Source: Butyriboletus loyo (lineage: Eukaryota; Basidiomycota; Agaricomycetes; Boletales; Boletaceae). From it: a stretch of DNA of 20,732 nucleotides. The notes under the pieces were generated by a model. It ran no database searches, had not been told where the DNA came from, and was given only the letters and a program-made list of their open reading frames with translations. Where the stretch lies: positions 1 through 20,732 of the forward strand of contig JBBPSI010000342.1 in assembly GCA_038093515.1 (NCBI GenBank), given 5' to 3'. Shown piece by piece: positions 1 through 9,820 of the stretch; position 1 is the stretch's first letter; each line of letters opens with the position of its first letter. Made by a program: the position numbers and the translations under genes.

Positions 1-2208
1 GAATATTTTCCAAAATGCCATCGAAAACCTTTCCCCGGACGATCGCAATCTACCTCAGATAACGAACCTCCTTCCCCTTCTAAAGCGTGGGACTGGTATC
101 CATCACGGCGGCCTGCTACCAATCTTAAAGGAAGTCATCGAGATTCTCTTCCAGGAAGGCCTCATCAAAGTGCTTTTTGCCACCGAAACATTCTCTATCG
201 GTCTAAACATGCCCGCAAAGACTGTCGTGTTCACGGCGGCCCGCAAGTTTGATGGGCGTGAATTTCGGGATCTCTCTTCCGGGGAATATATCCAGATGTC
301 AGGTCGCGCGGGTCGTCGTGGTTTAGATGACCGTGGTGTCGTCATTGTGATGTGTGACGAGAAGCTTGAACCCGCTTCCGCAAAGATGATGATCAAAGGA
401 GAGGCCGATCGACTCGATTCTGCCTTCCATCTAGGGTATAATATGATTTTGAATCTTCTCAAAGTGGAAGGGATCAGCCCCGAGTACATGCTCGAACGGT
501 GTTTCTTCCAGTTTCAGAGTAGTGCCGGGATTCCAGTGCTAGAAAAAGGTTCGTTGTATAAACACCGTCGTTTATTTCGCTCACATCAGTCACACAGAAT
601 CGAGGGCGGAGGAGAGACGACGGGACTCGATACATATCCCAGACGAGCATATCGTGGCCGCATACTATGATTATCGCCAACAACTTGATCAGATAGGGGA
701 GGACTTCCGAGCGGTCATCACGCACCCAACATACAGCCTACCTTTCCTCCAGGCTGGCCGGCTAGTTCGAGTCAAGCATAAAGACGCCGACTTTGGCTGG
801 GGCGTAGTTATCAACTTTCAAAAACGCATCAAGTCAAAGGTCAGTCTGCATTCTCTCCGCTACCTCACGATCTGTGATCCAAGTCACATGTTTTAGACAA
901 AGTCAGAATTCCAGATTGATGAGATCTCTCCACACGAACAATATATTCTCGACGTTCTTTTGAACTGTGATACAGGGGCCGCCCTTCCCAAAGACAAGAA
1001 TATCACTACGCCAACACCGGGTGGCATCTTGCCTTGCCCGCCAAGCCGCAAGGGTACTCCGCTTGTCGTCCCAGTTCTGTTGTCGACAGTTGACGCAATA
1101 AGTCATATTCGAATATTCTTGCCAAAGGATTTGCGACAAGATCAAGCTCGAGAAACCGTTTGGAAGAGTGTGTTGGAAGTGCAGCGCAGGTTCCCTGATG
1201 GAATAACATTGCTCGATCCAGTCGAGAACATGGGGATCAAAGACGAAAAGTTCCTCAACCTGGTCAAAGTAAGGGTACAATTGGCGTGTTGCCATCTACC
1301 ATTACAGACTCTAACTTCTTGTCAGAAAATCGACGTCATGGAGAAAAGGATGTTCTCAAACCCTCTTCACAGAGACCCTCGCCTCCCACAGCTGTATACT
1401 CTATATGCCGAGAAACAGGCGGCGCAAGCAAACATCCGGGCATTGAAGAAACGGATCTCTGCAACGCACGATGTTCTGCAACTCGAGGAGCTCAAGTGCC
1501 GAAAGCGCGTGCTACGACGGCTCGGATTCACGAATTCGTCAGACATCGCCGAAATGAAAGGACGTGTCGCATGTGAAATCAGCACTGGTGACGAGCTGTT
1601 ACTCACGGAGTTGATCTTCAACGGCGCTTTCAACACGCTGCTACCGGAGCAATGTGCTAGCATACTGAGTTGTTTTGTGTTCACAGAAAAGGTAGATGAT
1701 CCATCACTCATATTCCACCAATAAAATGTTGGCTGACGATCAGCACACAGAGCGAACAACAGACAAAGCTCACCGAGGAGCTCGCGGCACCTTTACGCGT
1801 GATGCAAGAGCTGGCTCGGCGTATCGCCAAGGTATCTCAGGAATCAAAGCTACCTGTCGTCGAGGACGAATACGTTCAATCGTTCAAAGTAGAACTCATG
1901 GATGCAGTAGTTCAGTGGTGTCGTGGGGCATCCTTTTCAGACATTTGCAAGGTCGGTCAATCTCTACCCCATGATTTGGCTTTTTGTAAATTTACACCTC
2001 TGATTTTCTTTTTTTTTTAAACCAGTTGACGGACCAGTTCGAAGGCAACCTCATCCGCGTATTCAGACGACTAGGCGAACTTTTACGACAAATGACTCAG
2101 GCAGCAAAAGTCATTGGAAACTCGGAGTTGCAAGAAAATTTCCAAAAGGCATCGGAAATGCTGGAACGACCAAATTCGGTCATATTTTGCTCTTCATTGT
2201 ATCTTTAG
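1..2208 (+). CDS. MTR4: Mtr4/Dob1-type exosome RNA helicase, C-terminal 636 residues (5' partial)
   Basis: Mtr4 is the Ski2-like 3'-5' RNA helicase of the TRAMP complex that feeds RNA to the nuclear exosome. Six exons fit one continuous frame: 2-548, 598-839, 897-1268, 1326-1691, 1751-1951 and 2026-2208. The window opens inside RecA domain 2. It shows the IHHGGLLP segment, motif V ([15 protein letters not shown]) and motif VI ([10 protein letters not shown], 293-322). The arch domain follows, with the IPDEHIV helix and a KOW-like stretch ([16 protein letters not shown]). The C-terminal DSHCT helical bundle then ends in SLYL, as in known Mtr4 proteins. These arch and C-terminal features separate it from Ski2. 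The intron ending at 1750 uses the second of two nearby CAGs (1743, 1750), because only that one keeps the EKSEQQTKL frame. DEAD-box motifs I-III lie left of the window. The gene is convergent with the catalase gene. Confidence 0.95.
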
Positions 2209-3060
2209 AGTTTGTCTATGAATTCTGTTTACAAGGTCGCTCCAGGTGGGAGATTGGCGGCTTATGGTTGTGTCGCGATTTTGTACGCCGCGGGAAACGT
2301 TGGGGAATGTTACGGAACAATATTGGCGGCGGTGGGATCTTGCGTTTGTCAAGTACCTCTACGTCTGACGGCATATGCAAAGCAGTTAAACAACCCTCCT
2401 ATCAACGCGTAGTGCACGCTCCGCAGTGCCGGGCAGATGGATCGTCCCGTTACCGAAAATGATGCAGCTCGTCAGCTGCGGCCACTTATTGAGCACTACT
2501 GGGCTTGGCGTCAGTTGGCCAGGTGTTGCTCGCGACTCCGTGCTCCAGCAGGCTTGCTTCGTAAATTATTTCAACTGCTAGATTTCGCGCTATCTTTGAC
2601 GCTACCGGCCGAGCTGTTGCTTGCAAACTTTACCGAATGACACCCTCCGCCATATTTCATCAAGTCGCATTTCGCGTACACGTACAGAGTCCACTAGTCC
2701 AACAGCCTTAAGTTACCGTGATGGTAATGCATTCCACCAAATCGTCTTGTTTGCTTTCACCCCTTTTTTTCGACGTGTTGTTTCGATCCCCATGCTTCCT
2801 ACCGTCGTCTCTCATCAAGTTGCATTTCGGTATCACGAAGCGAAGCGTGGTTATACTATCGTTTTCCCACTTTGCTTTGTAGACAAGGCCCCCGCCGACC
2901 AAGCTAGCGCGGACTCGTGGTGAAATTGACTTCTGCACAGATGAATTGAGGCAAACTCGGTCGTCTTTCATTGCTCATAGTACACATTCTAGAAACATCC
3001 ACGGTACATCTTCGATTTTGCCGGATCACCAAGATACATGCTTCATGTGACAAACCATTC
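2209..3060. other. Convergent intergenic spacer (3' ends of Mtr4 and catalase genes)
   Basis: These 852 bases lie between two stop codons that face each other, so they should hold both 3' UTRs and polyadenylation sites. I see no recognisable gene. The longest ATG-started frame on the plus strand (2437-2640, 67 codons) and one on the minus strand (2708-2971, 87 codons) resemble nothing I know and have no supporting splice pattern. Two similar segments (about 2657-2683 and 2811-2836, both containing TCATCAAGT, a pyrimidine and GCATTTCG) form a short imperfect direct repeat. Confidence 0.6.
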
Positions 3061-5057
3061 TCAAGCCTGCTTGGCGCGGAAACGGAGCGCCTCGGAGGCG
3101 GGCTTGACTCCTGGGAGGGGGCCAGCTTTTGGAAGACCGAGGCCAGCCGCGACACGATCGGAAAGGTCTTGGGAGACGGAGGCCCAATAGGAGACTGTTG
3201 AAGACAGTCAGATAAACAGAAATCACAAAACGGAAGCGAAACCCACGGATGTTGGCCTTGATCTCAGGGCTCTTCACGCCGCGGATATGACCGACGAGGT
3301 TGTTGACAGTGTGGGCACGATCTGTGTTGTTCATGACAGTAGTCCAGAGCGCACGTGGTTGCTCAAAGTCCACTGTGGGATCAAGTTCAATCACATAACT
3401 TCTCTCGGTGAGGATGTGGATGACTGACGCTCGGTGATTTCGGACAGATCCCAGTAAGCACTACCGACCCACCTCTCGTGCTTAGCCTCGCGTTCAAGAT
3501 CGCGAGCAGCACCGTTGATAGAACCCTTGTTCCTGAGGTATGACAACGGGGTGATGCTGCTCTGGTAATTGGGGCGAGCACCCTGGTTGTTGATGGACAT
3601 AGGGCCGTCGCGCTGGAAGTTGGCGACCGGGACAATTGTCTGGTTAACAGGGAGTTGTGCGTAGTTGGTACCAAGTCGGTGACGCTGGGCGTCTGGGTAA
3701 GAGAAGAGGCGAGACTGCAAGACAGGATCGCAAGAAGGCTCGACGTAGGGGATAGTGTGGGAGGGAGAGAAAGCAACCTGGGTTACGTTTCGGTTAGACC
3801 AGGCCTTCTTCCGGAAAATGAAATCAAACCGACCTGCTCAATCTCTGCAAAGTAGTTTTGAACGTTTTCATTCAACACGAACTTGCCGACGGGGCGCAAG
3901 GGGTAATCCTTATGAGGCCAGACCTTGGTGAGATCCAAAATATTGTAGCGGAAGCTTTCTGCTTGCTCGGGTGTCATTATTTGCTAAAAACGCGAGATTA
4001 TCGATCAGCATCCCCCCTCGTCGTGTACAAGTACGTACGATATAAACTGTCCAAGAGGGGAATTTTCCTGCTTCGATGGTTTCGAAAAGTAACTGGGTGT
4101 TGTAGTCTGGATTTTCCCCAGCGAGTCTAGCTGCGGTGGGGCCATCGAGGGTCTGAAAAATAAATGAGAACAGGGAATCGCAATCAGCGGGGGGGTAATT
4201 CCAACCTTGAAACCACCGTCGGCAATGACGTGGATCTGAACGTATACCCAGCTGCCATCGTCTTTGACAAGCTTGTAGGTGTGACCGGAGTAACCGTGCA
4301 TATTGTGGACACCATTTGGGGTACCGCGATCCGAGAACAGGATGAGGATCTGGTGAGCAGACTCTGGGTTTTGTACAAGATAGTCCTATAGGGTGTCAAA
4401 TCAAGAAAGAAAATCGTAGGAGACGAAAACTCATACCCAGAACATGTCAGGATCTTTCAAGTGAGTTTGGGGGTCACGCTTTTGGGTGTGGATGAAGTGA
4501 GGGAATTTGACGGGGTCCCTGATGAAGAAGATGGGAGTGTTATTGAACACCCAGTCAAGGTTGCCCTGCTCAGTTCTAATCTTGAGGGAAAATCCACGGG
4601 GATCACGGGCGGTATCTGCGGATCCTGATTCACCGCCGACGGTGGAAAATCTGGCGGTAGTACGATGTTTCTTGCCGACTTCGGTGAAGAGCTTGGCAGA
4701 GGTGATGTCGCTGAGGTCGTGGGTCAATTCAAAGTAACCATGTGCACCAGCAGCTTTGGCATGGACCTAGAGTGATGGTGAGGAACGAGCAAAGACGAAT
4801 CGATCTGCAGTGGACGTACGACACGTTCTGGGATACGCTCACGATCAAAGTGGGCGATGACATCGAGATGATGGAAATCTGAAGATATTGAGATCAAAAG
4901 GATGAGATGTGCAGCGCGTGGATCGGTACAGACCCTGTATAAGGAGGGGGCCAAATGTACCGACTCGCTGAGAGGCGTATGGCTCTGCGACGGGGTCACC
5001 GTTCGAGGTGGTGTAGACGGCACCGTCTGTGCTGTTGATAACCTGTGCAGAAGGCAT
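3061..5057 (-). CDS. Haem catalase (small-subunit, clade 3-like), complete
   Basis: Catalase breaks hydrogen peroxide down to water and oxygen. Nine minus-strand exons give 521 residues, the usual length for small-subunit catalases: 5057-4934, 4878-4820, 4766-4437, 4385-4206, 4152-4039, 3983-3834, 3777-3429, 3372-3247 and 3194-3061. The distal haem histidine is H63 in the active-site signature ([18 protein letters not shown]). The catalytic Asn is N136 in [13 protein letters not shown]. The proximal haem-ligand signature is [14 protein letters not shown], with Y346. There is no C-terminal flavodoxin-like domain, which excludes the large-subunit class. The ATG at 5057 is the first in frame and gives a typical short N-terminus ([12 protein letters not shown]). 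The last intron uses donor GTGGGT at 3246, because only this restores the [15 protein letters not shown] frame. The protein ends in AKQA, not a canonical peroxisomal SKL-type signal, so location is uncertain. All introns are 52-56 nt. Confidence 0.96.
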
Positions 5058-5105
5058 CGTAGAAGTAGGTGAGGATGAGAGAAGGAGAAGAGAGGAGGAT
5101 GCGCT
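5058..5105 (-). promoter_or_regulatory. Pyrimidine-rich leader directly upstream of the catalase ATG
   Basis: Read on the minus strand, the 45-50 bases before the catalase start codon are almost all C and T (repeated TCCTC, TTCTCC and CTCTC). CT-rich stretches just upstream of the start are common in strongly expressed filamentous-fungal genes, where they often mark the transcription start. That it works as the core promoter or 5' leader here is inference from position and composition. Confidence 0.45.
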
Positions 5106-5519
5106 ATAAGAAGGGCAGCGCAATCGATTTCAAGTACCGCTGAGAACGATCGAGCAGGTCAGGTGGATGGGAAAGGGGATCAAGCGTTGGTCAGTGCTCA
5201 CACGATGGACGAGAAGGAAGGTGCCCTTCCCGCGGAGGTCGCTCTTGATCTCCAACGGCCAATCGTTTTCTGTGGGATAGATTTAGATGCGATAGCGATA
5301 CTTCGCTCGTACCATTCTCGGGGCTGCATTAATCCGGGATGACGACGATGGTATGGGCCCTGGTCTTTTTAATAATGATGCCACTTGGCTGGGCCCCGCG
5401 CGTGGGATCACGACACCCGATCCATTCCCGCGAAACCACATTGAACGCAAACCCAAAACGATAGTGCTAATCAACATTGCGAGTACACCAAAAACCCAGC
5501 TATGAGATCTGCCCTTCAT
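5104..5519 (-). other. Possible small membrane-protein gene, unrecognised (weak)
   Basis: Between the catalase start and the RBM18-like stop, the minus strand has an ATG frame (5519-5283, 78 codons) that begins [16 protein letters not shown] and continues with hydrophobic residues, like a signal anchor or single membrane helix. Its ATG overlaps the neighbouring TGA as ATGA. Downstream, a second stretch (5282-5202) reads ENDWPLEIKSDLRGKG in another frame. It is followed by a good 62-nt intron pattern (GTGAGC at 5201, TCTCAG ending at 5140) and a short exon ending in TAG at 5104. A donor GTGTCG inside the first frame, paired with CCCACAG before the second, would join them in frame, but that donor is poor. 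I recognise no family. This stretch could equally be catalase promoter and leader. Confidence 0.2.
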
Positions 5520-6594
5520 GTCGACGGCGTGATACCGGATTTTCCCCCTTTCACAATCTTCACGCCAGGTATGCTTCGTTGCTTGCTTGAGGGTGGAATT
5601 TTCATCATATCCGAGGAGTCCGCATCACGTCGCCCACGTGCGATCCCATCGCCATCATTCCTTGTCCGCTGAGCCACGCCAGAGGTCATCCCACGACCCG
5701 ACAATCTTTGAGACGGCGCACCCCTTTGCGGTGCAGCCGGTTTACTAGGTAGACCAGGTCTCTCTGCAAACGCGGAGGAATTCGCCATCTGACGGAGTTT
5801 GGCCTCCATCATCGCAATTTTTGTCGATGTCTTACTAGACAAAGCTGTAAGCCGACCCAGAAATAAAACATGGCCGTAATCATGTACTCACGCTTCGGGA
5901 CGTGCAATTCCACTACTCTTCGCTAAACTTAACGCGGTCGGCGTGGTATCCGACCTCTTGCTTCTGCCGGTATACCCCGAATCGTGGTTTGGGGCTTGTT
6001 GTGCAAACGTGACTACCAACTTACGACCACGCAGGAGCTTCCCGTTGGCAACATGTAAAGCCTTTGCTGCGTCCTAAATGCCCAACGAATCCAGTCAGCC
6101 AACGTCGCTCGCGGCAACTCCTTCGGTCATGCAACCCAGCCAGTACCGCCGTCCAACGCACGTTCGTGATAACGGAGGGTACAATCGTCAAAAGAGTGCT
6201 AGCATAACCGAAGGCGCGCAAAAACTCACCGCTTCGTTCATAAACTCGATGAATGCATACCCTCGCGGCTTCCCCTTGTTGAGACCAGACTTGTGAAACA
6301 AGAAATCTAGTTTGGCGACCTTCCCAAACTTTGTAAAGACCTGAAGCAAGGCATATCTTGGGTCATTCAGAACTTGGGTTCGATTGACAATCGATGTCTT
6401 TTGGCTCACTCATCCACGGTTGGACTGAGATTACCCACATAGAGCCGCTCCCTCAGCACTTGTGGGGCACGAGACGATGAAGGTACTGGATCACTCGTAG
6501 AATCCATCGTCTCGGGCTCTGGTATCCACAGGTGCGTGCCATTCTCTTGCGTGCCATTATTTGGTGAAGGTGAATGCGCCGCTGCGCCGTCCAT
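5516..6594 (-). CDS. RBM18: RBM18-like RNA-binding protein (single RRM)
   Basis: Four minus-strand exons give 270 residues: 6594-6410, 6356-6230, 6073-5892 and 5834-5516. The single RRM spans about residues 50-128, with RNP2 LYVGNL (51-56) and RNP1 KPRGYAFI (91-98). The segment [13 protein letters not shown] between them is diagnostic of RBM18 (probable RNA-binding protein 18). A second RBM18 hallmark follows the RRM: a short predicted helix, [15 protein letters not shown] (168-182), matching the animal protein's TAKIKAIEAKLKMMA. The low-complexity Arg/Gly/Pro/Ser-rich tail makes it longer than human RBM18 (about 190 residues). The role of RBM18 is poorly known beyond RNA binding. The start at 6594 was chosen over an in-frame ATG at 6627 because CCCTACAG between them looks like a 3' splice site of a leader intron. 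Intron 2 (6229-6074) is 156 nt, about three times the others, and holds a hairpin. Confidence 0.88.
6120..6214 (-). repeat. Inverted repeat (13-bp stem) inside the long RBM18-like intron 2
   Basis: On the plus strand CCTTCGGTCATGC (6120-6132) faces GCATAACCGAAGG (6202-6214). In the minus-strand transcript this is a 13-bp stem with one G-U pair and a 69-nt loop. It lies wholly inside the 156-nt intron. With the stem-loop excluded, 61 nt remain between the splice sites, close to the usual intron size here. Confidence 0.7.
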
Positions 6595-6838
6595 GATGTG
6601 AGAATGGAGACAACTGTAGGGCAACATGAGTCAACGCCACAGCATGAGCTCTAAATGCTTATGTCATCAAACTGCACACAACCCCATTAATGTAACCCTG
6701 TACTAAGTTGGAAGAGGCAAAGATACAGCCGGCATCCAGTACCGGTAAGGCATGCAAGAAGGTAGAAACAACGACAAGTATACAAATTCGACGGAACGAG
6801 AAAATGCAGGAGGGTGGGGAATAGAATCGGATGCATCG

Positions 6839-8508
6839 TCAACGGTACCTATGCGTGTCCTTCCTCGACTGCCTTTTCAAGGCTGTTTTCCTACGTCCTA
6901 TCCGTTGCACAGACGGCTCCATCTGACCCTCAGGCAACTGACTCCCGGGGATGCCTTCGGAGATAACAACAGGTCGGCCGGGATGCATAGTCCTCACATG
7001 CCGCCCAAGGGCATCTTTCCGTCCCAGAGTGCTGTCGCAGTATGGGCAGGGCCACACTTTACGCGTTTCGGGGTGGCTGGCAGAGTTTTCAATATGACGG
7101 ATGTAATCCGACGCGCGGGTGAATCCCTGCCCGCAAATTTCGCAAGTCGTATGAGTCGCGTCAGAATGCCCCTCAGAGCCTTCACCTGACTCGCCATTCG
7201 AGCTTTCGTCCTGCGGACAGTTGGGGATCAGTGCCGCTGTTTGCCCAATGGTTTGCGAGGACGCTACAGCTCTCAGACGCTTGACCCGCGCAAACCTAGG
7301 GTTCCACTCTTCCTCGTCCACGTTCTTGGCCCTCGAGCGCCTGGACATCTTCCAGGGAGGAGCGCCATCGTCGGGAGTCCCCGCGCTGCGCTTCCCCCGC
7401 AACTTCGCCAAAGTCACTCTCGCGGACGTGGACGGGACGGAGTCGGTCACTTCGACTCTTCCATCGTTGTTAGAAAGTGGCACGGGCAAAATTGCGGGAG
7501 AGAGCGAAGAGCAGACGATGATGGGTGAAGGGTTGGGGGACGCACTCGGCGATTGTGAAAAGAAGCTAAGGGTGCTGAGCGGCGACAACGAGGGAGATAC
7601 AGAGTATCCAGGTAATGGTGTTTCACGGGGATGAGACGCGAGTGGTGAAAACGCGAACAAAGACTGCAATGTGTGTGGCGAGGAGGGGTGCAACGATGTG
7701 CAACGGGCCGGCCCAGGTGGTCCAGCTTCAGTTGGGGATATTGACGCACAAGGCGGAGATGTCACAAATATTGCTGTATGCGTTTGTGGCACCGTCCCCA
7801 GACTTCCGTATGGGGTGGCGTCGAACACCGGTGGAAGGGATGCATCAGAAATGATTTGGGGGGTGCAGGCGATGTCCTCGGGCATTACGTCCTGGACTTC
7901 TGACGGGATATCTTCGAGATTGTTCCCTGCGTGATCCAGAAAATGAATCATCGAACACGATTCCTCCTTTATCTCCGTGGTATCCCACAGGGCATCCATA
8001 TTTGCAACGTTGGCAAGTGAGGGATCGGTTTCGGGGGTCCTCAGCCACGGGGTGGACGACGCGACGCTAGTTGGCGAGGAATCCGGGGAAAGCCCTGGAG
8101 GGAACAAGCTTGCGTATGAAGAAATTTGCGACGGCGAAGACTAGTCCATATTCTCAATATCTACATCAATCATAAGCGTAACCATACTCACGTCCGACGT
8201 CGGAAGGAACGCGTTTTGCACAGCATCCGACGGGGTTCCGTAGGGCAGGGCATCGAACGTGTCGGCACGGACATTGTGGCATAGGTCCGGGCCAAGTAGC
8301 AAGCCACTTGGTTCGTTGTATCCCTGATCGATATGGAGATCAATGGGAATTTCTAGACTCGAACTAATGCCGATGTGAGGCCACGACTAGGTTGATGTGG
8401 ATCAGTGACTTACAAGTCCTTCAGACCGCTTATATCCTCATCTACAGGAGGGAGAGCCGGCCGATCGTCGGGGACGACGATCCACTGGAAAATTTCACTA
8501 TCAATCAT
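6839..8508 (-). CDS. C2H2 zinc-finger protein, probable transcription factor
   Basis: Three minus-strand exons give 522 residues: 8508-8414, 8363-8192 and 8140-6839, with introns of 50 and 51 nt. The ATG at 8508 opens an acidic N-terminus (MIDSEIFQWIVVPDD). Residues 100-330 are rich in Ser, Pro and Thr with no fold I recognise, as in many fungal activation regions. Basic clusters (KLRGKRSAG; KMSRRSRAK) could serve as nuclear import signals. Two adjacent zinc fingers sit near the C-terminus. Finger 1 has C422, C425, H438 and H445, with an unusually long six-residue gap between the histidines. Finger 2 has C454, C457, H470 and H475 with standard spacing. The tail is basic (GRRKTALKRQSRKD). Nuclear DNA binding is the likely role, but with only two fingers and no recognised family no target can be named. 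It is divergent from the myosin gene 2.8 kb away. Confidence 0.85.
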
Positions 8509-8588
8509 GATGAAGGGAGGGGATAAAGGGTTGCGTGAATGAGGAAACGGTTCAACTGATGGGGGGAAGACCTCGGCGATGCGCGACG

Positions 8589-9338
8589 TCAGAGGGTTCT
8601 TATCATGAAGGCGAACGAGCTGATTGATCTTGTTTTTAATTGAGGGTCCACCCTATAAAAACGTGTTGTACACGCGCTGGCGAGGCTGTTGCCATCACGC
8701 TTCTCCATGTTGGTTCGAGTTACCGTCTTCTTTTGGCGCCGCCTGGAGAAGTGCCCTATAAGAAAGCGCCGAGAGATCGTTTTACCTACAACTCTGGCCG
8801 GTGACATCGGGCCCGGATTTGGTCGCGATCCAGGGTTGCTCGCACACACAATCAGCGAGCGAATTCCGCGTGCTGTGAACCAGCGTCATGAAAGAAGAGA
8901 GTATTGAATCAGGAGGGGGCCACTCACCTAATTCACCATGGGACCCAAACACGAACTTCGGAATATGCTGCGGAATAATTCTTGCTTATTGCTGTAGTAT
9001 CGTGTCTGGGATGTCTGGAATATCTATAAACGTGCTGGCCACTGGACAAGGCGCACGTCTTCATGCAGGCATCGACTCGAGCAAAAGTATATCACTACGA
9101 TGGACTGAAACGGACTTCCGACCTTGGATGATTGAGACGCTCCCTCCCGACCGGCATCAAAGTCACTTGCAGAGAACAATAACTTCGTAACATAGATTAC
9201 ACAAACTCACCGCCGGCAAACAGACCACGAACGTGAGAAGTCAAAAATACAAGAACGTATAACGTTATACGCTGAGGGTGCTCTTTCTCATCTCCATCAC
9301 GGATGGTCGGCAAAAACAAAGCGCTTCTGACAGGTACC
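8589..9338 (-). other. Tentative spliced reading frames of unknown nature
   Basis: On the minus strand two perfect GTGAGT donors occur at 9210 and 8927. The second pairs with a TTCACAG acceptor (ending at 8873), giving a 55-nt intron of the local size. Joining across it links an open frame ending FVFGSHGEL to one that stays open to a TGA at 8589 (containing SNPGSRPNPGPMSPARVV). Upstream of 9210 a 40-codon open stretch (about 9338-9211) contains LPTIRDGDEKEHPQR and a hydrophobic run. An alternative set of joins through 8968-9210 is also open. No start codon, family or codon signature settles it. It may be a small unrecognised gene, the spliced 5' leader of the zinc-finger gene, or chance. Confidence 0.18.
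9256..9271. repeat. Perfect 16-bp palindrome
   Basis: CGTATAAC is followed at once by its exact reverse complement GTTATACG. A perfect 16-bp palindrome is expected by chance roughly once in every few windows of this size. It could be a dimeric transcription-factor site in the shared upstream region of the two divergent genes, or chance. Confidence 0.6.
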
Positions 9339-9790
9339 TATGCCTCCTCGTATCATGGTAGTCGTTATCTAACTTTTGCTGCAGACCGGGACTCTGGTTA
9401 ATTTTTGTTGGCGTTCGCGGACTGTGCATTTCGCTTCTTATGTTGCGGGCCGTGCAAGAACATAATCTGCCCATACAAACGATCTGTGGCTCTGACATCT
9501 CGGTGGCCAGTATTGCTGCACCACAGGCTTCCACAGCTGGTGTTTTCCACCGGTCTTCCAGGGCCCGATGAGTTTATGTGGACATGAGCGTAACAAACCT
9601 TGTGACGCAGAAGACGGGAAATAAGGGCCTCCGCCTTGGCCAAGCGGTGTATATTCCCGCAGCTTCCAGCGCTGAGAGAAAGCACTACTCGAGAGCAAGC
9701 TAGCAACATGGTAGTCACATCACAATCTGATAGCAATCGCATCACCAACGAAGAGAGGTATTCATTACTTGTATCATTCGACGACTTGAG

Positions 9791-9820
9791 TACTAGTATC
9801 CTTTGGTACTAGTCCTTGGT
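9791..9820. repeat. Short imperfect tandem repeat, 16-bp period
   Basis: TACTAGTATCCTTTGG is followed directly by TACTAGTCCTTGG. The core ACTAGT is itself palindromic, so the unit reads as both a direct and an inverted repeat. Two copies only; function unknown. Confidence 0.5.

Noticed and set aside
2437..2640. ATG-started 67-codon plus-strand frame after Mtr4
   Set aside because: It matches no known family, is short enough to arise by chance, and lies in a spacer expected to be two 3' UTRs.
2657..2836. Imperfect direct repeat (TCATCAAGT...GCATTTCG) in the Mtr4/catalase spacer
   Set aside because: There are only two copies of about 25 bases with several mismatches, no flanking structure and no third copy seen.
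6595..6627. Upstream ATG at 6627 as start of the RBM18-like protein
   Set aside because: A CCCTACAG splice-acceptor pattern falls between it and the ATG at 6594, and the extra residues (MLPYSCLHSHI) do not look like a conserved extension. It cannot be fully excluded.
8689..9190. Two plus-strand open frames (72 and 100 codons)
   Set aside because: No family resemblance. The first starts at a TTG, and the second's strong ATG context at 8938 belongs to another frame that stops after 19 codons.
9398..9748. Overlapping open frames of 86-116 codons on the minus strand
   Set aside because: Several frames of similar size overlap, none with a family resemblance or clear splice partners, which is the pattern expected of noncoding DNA.
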